NCBI GenBank assembly: GCA_030704615.1 | Contig: CM060731.1 | Coordinates: forward strand, 9,798,001 to 9,862,000 | Direction of reading: 5' to 3' | Length of the DNA stretch: 64,000 nucleotides | DNA from: Takakia lepidozioides | Lineage: Eukaryota; Streptophyta; Takakiopsida; Takakiales; Takakiaceae | Shown: piece after piece, positions 55,279-64,000 of the stretch | Layout: every line of letters begins with the position of its first letter | Position numbering within the stretch: position 1 is the first letter of the stretch | The notes under the pieces: model-generated | What the model was told of the DNA's origin: nothing | The model's database searches: none | The model's input: the letters and a program-made list of their open reading frames with translations, nothing else | Program-made: the position numbers and the translations under genes

Positions 55279-55849
55279 AACGATGAGATCTTGTGAGGTG
55301 TGAGTGCTTTCTTCATCCTTAAGACTATGCAGCTGCTTGGTTTATTCATCGGTCCCTGGGAATGTTGGCTATTGCGCACTGTTGAGGGCATTTACTCAGT
55401 CTCATATCAACCCTCCAAGAGCCAATTTAAACAAGGTGGTCAAGATCATGCCCAAAAACAAAATGTGGATGCCTGCATGTTCTACAACTTGGGAAAAACA
55501 GGTAATTCTGACAAGAAAAAAGTGGACTCATGCCAAAGCAAGCTTTAAGTATGGTGTCTCTTCACTTCTAAGCTACTGCCCTCCATTTAGAAGTGGACAC
55601 CTTGTAGACCGTAGGCATGTCTAATACTTAGGCTTATATTCATCTTCCTGTCATACTGCCTTTCCCCACACTGTGTCATGCTGCTTTTGTCCGGAATTCA
55701 TCTCTTTACTCTGGAAGGCACAGGAAAGGTGCTCGTGCGCGAAGATTTATATACAAACATCAACAGGACCTCCACCCAAATGTGCATGGCTCCCTCCAGG
55801 ATTTGGAAGTCTGACAGCCATTCCCTGTTGAAGATTGGAGGTGTCCCAT

Positions 55850-56720
55850 ACTACATCTGTAAATGATCTATCTGGTGGAGCAACTTGCGAACAGATTCAC
55901 TGTATGTTCCATTGGAAGAGAATATGTCCCGTCTCCATACCCCACACACAGCCATATTTTTGGCTGGAGATTTCAACGCCTGTACAGGATCACTATAAGC
56001 CCCAAACTTTGGACCCACGGACCCTCTACACATCCAACATTCACACATGGCCTTGGAGAGGCAAAGTGCGGATGTCTCCAGTGAAATCACAAGTTATGGT
56101 CATCATCTACTCAAATTTTGCGAGGTTCAAGGGCTTGTCATCTATAATAGCAATACCAATTTCAAATCCTCCAGTCAGTTCACCTGCCACACGTACAAGG
56201 GACAGAGCGTGGTCGACCGGATGGGGTGGTGGGTCCGGTGCGGTCTCTTGGGGAGCCCCAAAACAACTCATAGGGTTAGCTCTTTTTAGGAGTGGAAATC
56301 ACATCCAAACAGGATCGCAACAGACTCATTAGGAGGGAGCTTATGGAACTACATGTCAGGAGAACTTGGAAGCTACCCAATCTCACAACAAAGCTCCATT
56401 TCTATCGAGAGACATTCTTGGTTCTTCGAGATGACAAAATCTTGTGGCCCAATTACCTTTTGGCGCCTTTATCTCCTTCCGTCCTGAGGGCATTGGGGTG
56501 GTTCAAGGTGGGCTCCCACAATCTACGGATAGACACTGGCAGCTGGGAAAACCTGCAACGGGAGGACCGCCTATGTCCAGCTTGCATAGGGCGCAACCGG
56601 GAAATTGAAACTGAAGGACACGTGTTCTTTGATTGCCCTCTATATTACGAGATCCATGGGGGATTCCACATTTCATTTCATTTAATTGGGATGCGCATGC
56701 ACAAAAAGTGATTCAAACAG
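55850..56720 (+). mobile_element. LINE fragment: APE-type endonuclease joined to C-terminal knuckle, RT deleted
   Basis: FLAGDFNACTGSL (about 55957-55995), then SYGHHLLKFCEVQGLVIYNS and FTCHTYKGQSVVDR, are the Asp/Asn and Ser-x-x-D blocks of a LINE EEP endonuclease. From 56292 a 139-codon frame leads to RLCPACIGRNREIETEGHVF, a C-terminal Cys/His block. The whole reverse transcriptase expected between them is missing, and the endonuclease part has stops. Confidence 0.65.
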
Positions 56721-56739
56721 CTAAACGCAAAGCTTTGGG

Positions 56740-57340
56740 TCCCACTAAATTTTTCCACTGCAGAGGGATGAATACTGAAGTTAAACAGGCCAAGTCTTGG
56801 CGGAAAGGGGAGAAGAGATTTGGAAGTATCTGAATATTGGTCTAGAAGAATGGACCCTACTGGATGAAGCTGACCTGGAGGGGATTGTCTCCAAAGCCAT
56901 GTCTGATGCAAAGACTCTCCAATGAAATGAAGTTAGGCATAAAACTTCCCTGAACTTGTTTTCAGTCTGTGACATGGGCGTGCACATTGAGGATGATCTT
57001 AGGGGCCTACCTACCCTCAGCACTAGACTGATTTTAAACTCAGGGGCGGAGAGCCTACCCTCGAACAATAAACAGATGCATAGAGGAAGAGGAGATTGCA
57101 ATTGCCCAATGAGCGGACAACCTGAAGACAATATCTATCTTCTGATATATTGTCCAGGATATACCAGAGAGTGACCCTCTTCAAGACCATCTAGAACATT
57201 GTCCCTACACCTTTGTTCATCAACATTCAAAATCTTGAGGCTGAGCCTAAAGCCCTGGTTCCAATTGCTGGGCAGCTCACACACAGCTAGTTGATGCTTG
57301 TGTGAAGGGCTTTCTAGAGGATATCTGGAAAACCTGAACT
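56740..57340 (+). mobile_element. second LINE C-terminal fragment
   Basis: Begins near KQAKSWRKGEKRF and runs through a Cys block (CNCPMSGQPEDNIY) to LVDACVKGFLEDIWKT at a stop near 57338. It parallels 28590-28900 and 47720-48140. Confidence 0.6.
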
Positions 57341-57988
57341 AATTGTCTTTATCAAGGCAAGTCACACTACCGGAGTAGGCCCCTTGCAACTTTTGTTCCG
57401 CCCAAACTGGGCGCGGGTCTATGGCCACAAGGCTACAGCAAACAAAGTCTTCCGAGTGCATTCTTCCTCTAGCTCGATCTTGTTATGCCTCAATGATAGA
57501 GTTCATTTCTTGAACTTTGGGCCCCTCATATTTATCTCCAAAATTGGCATCTTCAGCAATCTAGTTTCTCTTGGTTACTTTCATAAACCTCAATTGATTG
57601 TGGAAAACAGTGCAACTCAGTCCTATTGCCCTGCCACTAAAGATCATTATGTAAAGGACCACAGTTTAACAAGAACAGCACATTTCCAAAAAAACCCACT
57701 GATCTGCCACTACAGCCTTATTGCCACTGGCTTGTCCAAGCACCTTGGGGTGATGGGAATAGAGAAACCAGTGCTATCAATCAAAGAAAGTCGTGGAAGC
57801 CAGAGAATCTCCTACCTTCATCTAGCCTTGTCCTTGAACTACACTTGATGCTTGTCCCAAGTACCCATTGAAGGTCAAAACAGCGCCCCAAGAAACATAC
57901 CCTGTCCTACGGATGAATTATATACAATGGAGTTTTGGTAGCATAAGCCAAACCTTGGTCTAGCAGATGCATGCCAACATGGCTAGAT
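57341..57988. other. repeat copy 3 and 3' flank of the coiled-coil gene
   Basis: About 57365-57466 is the inverted third copy of the dispersed repeat at 47549-47662. A 154-codon plus-strand ORF (57384-57848) starts inside this repeat and has no motifs, so it is probably chance. Confidence 0.4.
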
Positions 57989-60898
57989 TCATAACCACTG
58001 GTGTACATTCTTAAAGACTGGACAAGTCTTGAATGGAGGAGCAAGACATTGCATGAATCGCTTTGATGTTGATGCCAAGAATTTGTTTGCCATTCCCTGT
58101 GCTGCCATCAGTTGGTTCCAGAGGTAACAAATCACACCAGGCCCCATCTTCTCCATACATATGTTTTCTGTCTGAGGGAGCTCATATCTGTAATATGACA
58201 GCAATACCATGACCGAAAGAAAGCCAAGATATAGTAGGACCATCATCATGAAGATGGTGTTTACAATAGCAGGAGCTGTGGAATTGGGGCTTCTGCCTTC
58301 CTGCCATCTCTTGGCCCTCAATTCTGCAAATTCCTGATCCTTTGTGTTGCACTCAAACATAATGTCTTCCATTTCCCTGATCGTCTTCTCCTTACGTCTA
58401 ACCTTCTCTTCCAAGACCTGCACACAACAGCGGCCATTTGATATCATCCATGAGCTCCAGGCAAGCACAATACTGACTGGATTTCCAACTCAACAAGTCG
58501 CTGAGGGGTGTTAACAAATCTCTACCTCAGCTGATAAATCACCAGATATGCTCCCTGAATTTACACAGACGGCAGATCACTCATACCCAAGATAATTGAA
58601 AAAGTAAAAGAGATGTAACAAGAGCAGGTTTGCCTTAATATCCTTGTCCCGTGCTTCAAGGCCAGCTTCCAGCTCAAAAATGGAGCACAGCTTGGACTGG
58701 ATTGTGTCCCGCATTCTCTTCATCTGCTCCTTAAGATCCTGCACCTCCTCACTGTGTCGTGCCTTTTCTTTTTGCTGCTTCTCCTCTTCTTTTGCCTGCT
58801 ACATCATTCACAGGAGAGAAAAAAACATTTCATGCAGAGAAATGAGTTCATGAGTTCATTTGGTTGAACTCAAACATTTCATGCAGAGACCTCAAGCTAA
58901 CGCTATAGCATATAGAAACATGGAATGAAAGTTCATGCGATACCAGATGAAAAATAACAATAAATTCGTGCAATCCCCAAGGTCAGCTGTAATTACGATT
59001 ATTCACAATTCATAGCACCTCGAGTATGATGCAAAAATCCCCCGGATTGTGCATGTGTCTGAGCACAATCATTGTGGCAACTTCAGGCTGGGTTACTACC
59101 CTCGTGGTGAAAATCCTATTCATTTCTACAGATGCCAAGGACTGGGAGGGGTTTTCATCCTCTGTTATTCACCTGAGAGCCTATGTGAACCACGAGCGCT
59201 CACTGCAGCAGATGCTCTATAGATAGTTTCCACTCTGATTTTGATGTCATCCTGATATCCAGGACGAGCCTGGTGTGTGTGGGTTACCACATTGTCTTGC
59301 CCAATGTTATTGCAACATGAGTGAGACAAAAACATGGCTTGCTATCAGCTCTCATGCTACTAATAGTCCATCTCTCTTTATTTCCTACCGCAGTGTTCCT
59401 TCCCTACAAAGACCCACCAACAAGATCAAACTTCATAAACCAAAAACCCTGACCACAACCTTGGCATGCCAAAGTCCAACCAAAAACCCAATAGAAAATG
59501 GAGCAGAAGCAGAAACCTCAAGACTCTAGCACCTGGCTCTATCTCGCTGTATACAGAATGATTTGCATTTAGTCCACTTTTAGGAAAAGATAGGTTCCGT
59601 TGGATGTACAATATCACCTGTTTGTTTTTCTCATTCTGAAGTTCGAGCTGCTGGAGCTCGTCATTGTAGGCCACGCTATCCAATTGTGCTGCCATTTTAT
59701 CCATCAGCTTCTTGTTCTTGTCTTCCCCTTCTCTCACCTGCTTTGCACCAATACATAAGGACAATTCCCAGACTTCCCATCCACTCAAACAGCATTCAAA
59801 TACCAAATGCTCAAATCATCAAAGTAAAGGCCCTGGTACAGTATAACCATTGTTTCATAGCACATTTTGTTCCAAACGAAGGATTGAGCACCGTCTGTTA
59901 TTGTATTATGCATCGAGCGCCTTTTCCGCTATACTCAAGAACTCTTGCGAGATATCATTCAATGACCAGTAGACACCACGAATACCTCCCCATTGTAGAT
60001 TGTTATTAACATAAGATTCCACATACCTGTTGCTTGAGACGATTGATGTCGTCAGCCTGCAAGTGGGTAGTACGCAGGAGCGCGTCCACTTCATAGCGCA
60101 CCATGCCCCGTATCTGATCGGGCTCCTGATGCTGTAGAGATTCGCTTTGTTGCTCGCACATCAACTCCAGCAACGCCGAATTCTTTTCCGTCAACATCTT
60201 CATTGTCTCCATAGCCTGCAATCAATTGGCATGTACATATGCACCCCTTGCTACGCATCACAGCCAGGAGGCCGGTTCTCTCTCTCTCTCTCTCTCTCTC
60301 TCGTATACACACTATATGGTTTTGGATGGAAATAAGCACACTCAAAGATCTCAAACTTCTACAATCAATTCAGATTATGCCATCAATCAGTTGGATCGTC
60401 GCACATCGGCAGCATGCAGGCAGACTCAAGTGACTTGCGTTCCAGTCTTATCAATGTCCGGTCGAGATATACTACCTCATCGTGCTTAGCCATCACCTTG
60501 TCCATCTTTTCCAACATTCTGATTCTCATCAATTGCTGGGCCTTCCAGAGATCTTGCGTCCTGCCAAGTGGATCATTCTCCCCTAATTCCCGCGACAAGT
60601 TCTGGGCCGTCTCAATCGAACAGTGATCCCACGAAACCTTACAATGATCCCACAACACCTTCTCCCATCCTTCAATCACTCCAACATCCTCAGACCCTTC
60701 ACCAACGACGGACCCCTCACCGGTGTTGGTTGTTATCAAGGTGAGGGCTTCGGCTGCCTCCTTGATTTCGATGTCTACAACTTCCTGGCTACTCGATAGC
60801 CCCGTTCGAGAGCCGACTGCAGTTTGCATGATGAGCAGGCGGAAAAGTTGAAGCCCGATTGCAGATTCAAGCTTGTGGATGCCAGCACTCACCCCCAT
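57989..60898 (-). CDS. coiled-coil protein with C-terminal membrane segment, five exons, family not recognised
   Basis: Exons on the minus strand: 60898-60476, 60215-60027, 59737-59618, 58795-58634 and 58417-57989, giving 440 residues in consistent phase. The intron after 58634 has a GC donor (AAG|GCAAAC). The others are GT-AG, and the donor at 60475 (GAG|GTAGTA) is the least certain. From about residue 100 to 330 the sequence is charged and heptad-like (LMRIRMLEKMDKVM, NDELQQLELQNEKNKQ, EEVQDLKEQMKRMRDTIQ). One strong hydrophobic stretch follows (IFMMMVLLYLGFLSVMVLL, about 353-371), with a roughly 70-residue tail after it. It looks like a membrane-anchored coiled-coil (tether or scaffold) protein, but I cannot name the family. 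ATG 60829 is an alternative start. It is divergent from the HISN5 gene. Confidence 0.7.
60278..60302. repeat. (CT)n microsatellite in intron 1 of the coiled-coil gene
   Basis: About twelve CT repeats within the first intron of the minus-strand gene. Confidence 0.95.
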
Positions 60899-61304
60899 GC
60901 AAAGTTGTATCAACTTGGGCAGATGGCGCAAATAGCAATTTGCACCACCACTGTCCTAATTAGAAACGGCTCCCGAATGGCAACTTGTATGAAGCTTCAC
61001 TATTTGTAGAAGGAACTACGTTTTCGGTAGAGGTGCAAGACAGCAGAACCCATCACTACACGCTGCTATGTACGGCTCACCAAACAAAATTCTCGAGATC
61101 CAATTCCCAACATAGCATGTCTCGAGTGTCGAGTCTCGACACGAGCACGAGAACTTTGATGGGTGTTTAACGCCAGAACAGAACAGTGCAAAAGAAACAG
61201 AAAATCAAATATACACTCTTTTTCCGAGGCATATACCCTTGCACATTCATCCTGCATCCATCTACAGGGCTAGTATCTGCTCTCGTGGGATCAGAGAGGC
61301 AGCC
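60899..61304. promoter_or_regulatory. bidirectional promoter region
   Basis: 406 bp separate the start codons of the divergent coiled-coil gene and HISN5. Both promoters and leaders must lie here or overlap the first exons. No clear TATA box is seen on either side. A short palindrome-like stretch, CTCGAGTGTCGAGTCTCGA, lies near 61121-61139. Confidence 0.5.
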
Positions 61305-63936
61305 ATGGCTCTAGCAGCATCCTGGGCGGTAAGGCCTGCGCTCCTATCGTCTGCATCTTCATCTTCTGTCATTAGCTCCTCGTCAGAAACAGTGGCATCT
61401 GCTCTCTGTGCCAGAAAGTGTACATTTAGCCTCACAATAGGCAGGGAGGGGCCGGGTCAAGAAAGTCGGTCAGCAAGGAGTGTGGCTCGCTATGTGTCTA
61501 TTGCAAATGGAGCTGCGGGCGACCTACTTGAGGAAAGTAAGTGGGTCCGAAAGTTTTTCCTGTATGCTCTGGCGAGTTCAATTTTTTGGGAATTGGATTT
61601 TGTAAAATGACTTCGGATGAAGTCTGATATATAAACATGTATGTCACAGTGGGAGTGTTTCGTACAGAAAAGACCTTGAATAACAAGTTAAGATCGAATT
61701 CCAAGTCTGGAGATTAGTCAGCATTTTTATTCGTGTCTTGTGCACAGTAAGGTTAGGACTTGTATGGTTGTTCCCTATGCACGTGTGATTCACTGAAGAA
61801 TGCCAAATCGAAGAATATAACGGAAGTCGAATTTTCCATTTGCCAATGACTGTTCGCTGAATCGTTCCACCAACAAGCAAGCAATGTATCATAGTCTGTG
61901 ATAATGTCTTGCACCAAAGATGCTGGTTGAACATCACGTTGGACGTGAGATGTTGATGTTAGGACTCCACCAGGTTAGGGTTTAGGGTTAGGCCTTTTGA
62001 TCGATTGAAAACTCATGGTCTGGGAATCGGAGGTTCTTGACCCAATCCTGTAGTACCTTCCTGATATGTCAGAGTACTTACATTTATGAGGTACCATATC
62101 TGTTATGGTTCGTGGGTACTGATAGCTGGTCATCCTTTAGAAGTAGTGGCCAAGCAGGTTAGATGTATACAACTCACAGACACCACATTTATAGCTTACC
62201 TCTTCAATAGTTTTGTGCAGAAAAGTTATCATGGTGCTTCTTATAGTGTTGAACCGGCTTTGGTGTGCAACAGAGGTCTCTCATCGTGTGGGGTGTGTGT
62301 CAAGAGTTACCAAGGAGACAAGTGTTGAAGTAAGCATCGACTTAGATGGCATTGGATTCTGTGACTGCGACACTGGCATTCCATTTCTTGATCACATGCT
62401 TGATGTGAGTATGATGCTTTGGACAAGCCTTCTGGGCTAGTATGAGGTTGAGTTAGCTTCAACTGAGAGTCCTGCTTCATGTCATTGTTAGCTACCTACA
62501 CTAACACATTCCTCTTACATTTAGGAAATATGAGTAAATTGAAGTGGGTCTGCATTACTCATGGAAAAATGCAGCATGCATGCTTTCTTGAAAAGAACCA
62601 AGACTGAAAAAATCGAGTGTCTTAGAAGTTGATTGAGGAGCTGATGGTTGTGGAGAAAATGGAAACATGTGGTAGCTTATGAGGGTTGTGTAAGCAAATT
62701 AATGACTACTGGTGTTTCTATCAAGGTCTTTGTCAATAACGTCCATAGATTGTACATATGAACCAATCATAATGTCAATTAGATAGAATCTCCAGATAGG
62801 GATGCTTAAATGTATGGGTGTTAAGAGAGGGTGAGACCCTTACTCGGCCGTTCCTGAATGTGCAGCAACTTGCATCGCATGGGCTTTTTGATGTGAGAGT
62901 GAGGGCCAAGGGGGACACCCACATTGATGATCATCACACCAATGAGGATGTAGCACTTGCTCTTGGCACTGTGAGTTGAACTTGTCCTTCTTTTTCCTCT
63001 ATCTCAACTCTCCCAGCCCAATTGGATGTTTCTGTCAGGTTTTTCTCCTCTCCCTCCCTTTCCTGGAGGGTTCAATGTGTTGCTTGTAAACTGGAACATG
63101 TGCAAAAATAACCTCCTCAGTTAGGTTGCCTCCAAAGGTCGCTTCAGGTGCAGTATGTGATCCGTGTCATACAGAACCTGTTAGATTGCACATTCTGCAG
63201 TTTTGCCACTGCTCGTCACATAGCCCTGGCGTATAAAATACTGAATCCGCATGTCAAAGAATTTTTTAATTCTCCTTGTGAAGTGCAGTAGTCACCAGAA
63301 CATAGACAAGGGATGTGGTCTTATAGCAAGGAGCAATTGCATTCTTTTGCAGGCACTTTTAAAAGCTTTGGGAGATCGGAAAGGCATTCGTCGCTTTGGC
63401 GACTTCTCAGCTCCTCTTGATGAAGCACTCGTGCATGTTGTCCTGGTTGGCCAACCTTCCTCTCCTTTTCTCTCCTTACACACCATTTGTTTTCTGACTC
63501 ATAGTTGAAGAATTTCAGGGGTTCTACTTTGATTGCATTGACCTGGGAGGGATGGAGAAAGTGTGGACTAAATTCGTATTTGGGTGGGGACTCGTCAGGA
63601 CTTGTCGGGGCGACCATATTTGGGTTATGATATGAGCATACCTACAGACCGTGTTGGCAATTATGATACCCAGGTATTCTCTTCCACCCTCGCGTTGTTG
63701 GCTTCTCTGGCAACCTCTGGTGCTGAATTCTTCTCCTCCTCTCAAAACCATCTGCTAGTCTTGTCTTGCTTGATGACATGCTGGTGAGGCTGTACTATCA
63801 CTTCAGAAACATAATGAGCATACACTAGATTATTTCAAGATTGATTTCAAACATCGTGCATACTGTGTGACAGTTGGTGGAACACTTTTTCCAGTCATTG
63901 GCCAATACCTCAGGAATGACTCTCCACATCCGCCAG
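61305..63936 (+). CDS. HISN5: imidazoleglycerol-phosphate dehydratase, plastid, partial at right edge
   Basis: Exons 61305-61536, 62274-62404, 62866-62970, 63353-63445, 63599-63673 and 63874-63936 join in phase to 233 residues. The last exon or exons (about 45 residues, with the second His-His-x-x-Glu motif) lie beyond the edge. The enzyme dehydrates imidazoleglycerol phosphate to imidazoleacetol phosphate in histidine biosynthesis, in plastids, as a Mn-dependent 24-mer. Residues 1-75 are Ser/Ala/Arg-rich and look like a transit peptide. The core has [34 protein letters not shown], the metal-binding [37 protein letters not shown] and [20 protein letters not shown]. All introns are GT-AG. The plant enzyme is the target of triazole-phosphonate herbicides. 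Confidence 0.95.
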
Positions 63937-64000
63937 GTTTTTCTCCTCTCTTTTGTGGTCTGTTGTTGATGAAAATTTTATTCATTGCAAAGTACGGTGT

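Noticed and set aside
57384-57848. 154-codon plus-strand ORF
   Set aside because: It begins inside a dispersed repeat and has no recognisable domain or codon pattern.
60899-60931. Longer N-terminus for the coiled-coil gene
   Set aside because: The frame would start at TTG. The first ATG is at 60898.
1-64000. CRISPR arrays, operons, bacterial-type systems
   Set aside because: Spliceosomal introns and plant gene content show nuclear DNA. No spaced direct-repeat array was seen.

Overview
This is nuclear DNA from a land plant. The evidence is spliceosomal introns, a plastid-type histidine biosynthesis gene with a transit-like leader, a plant nucleotide-sugar transporter, and three long DYW-class pentatricopeptide repeat (PPR) genes. 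Gene density is low, introns are long, transposon debris from several superfamilies is present, and the PPR arrays carry near-identical repeats. Together these suggest a fern or another seedless vascular plant. That is an inference from gene style, not a species identification.

Layout. 1-1906 (-): a DYW-type PPR gene that runs off the left edge. 3687-4256 (+): a doubtful small ORF. 6848-10583 (+): a six-exon UDP-rhamnose/UDP-galactose transporter (URGT type), reconstructed exactly. 14195-15303: a decayed SWIM zinc-finger gene and an unknown ORF. 16216-20633: a transposon nest holding two non-autonomous hAT elements and two TTAA-flanked (piggyBac-like) elements that abut at one shared TTAA. 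21057-28242 (-): a 13-exon gene with a CDCA7-type zf-4CXXC_R1 zinc finger and DDT/WHIM-like segments, plus a three-copy internal 141-bp repeat. 28310-29050: a LINE remnant. 32409-36345 (-): a nearly full-length LINE with reverse transcriptase and a restriction-like endonuclease. 37140-38908: a SINE-like head and a MITE. 39470-42870 (-): a decayed Helitron-like element with PIF1-type helicase and an endonuclease, interrupted by a third TTAA-type element. 43170-43302: a fragment of a GDP-mannose 4,6-dehydratase gene. 44150-48140: LINE debris.

The right third holds a head-to-head pair of complete DYW PPR genes (48573-50489 - and 52498-55278 +), more LINE debris, a five-exon gene for a coiled-coil protein with a C-terminal membrane segment (57989-60898, -), and, divergently transcribed, the HISN5 imidazoleglycerol-phosphate dehydratase gene (61305 to beyond the right edge, +).

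The host genes do not form a pathway. The common theme is a PPR editing-factor cluster plus housekeeping genes embedded in transposons. The most notable items are the TTAA-type elements with covarying subterminal palindromes, the restriction-endonuclease LINE whose three nonsense codons in its RT-RLE frame each fit a single C-to-T change, the Helitron-like element with an endonuclease tail, and the DYW gene with homogenised 101-residue repeats. All exon joins were made by hand from GT/GC-AG signals and reading phase. No database search was run.
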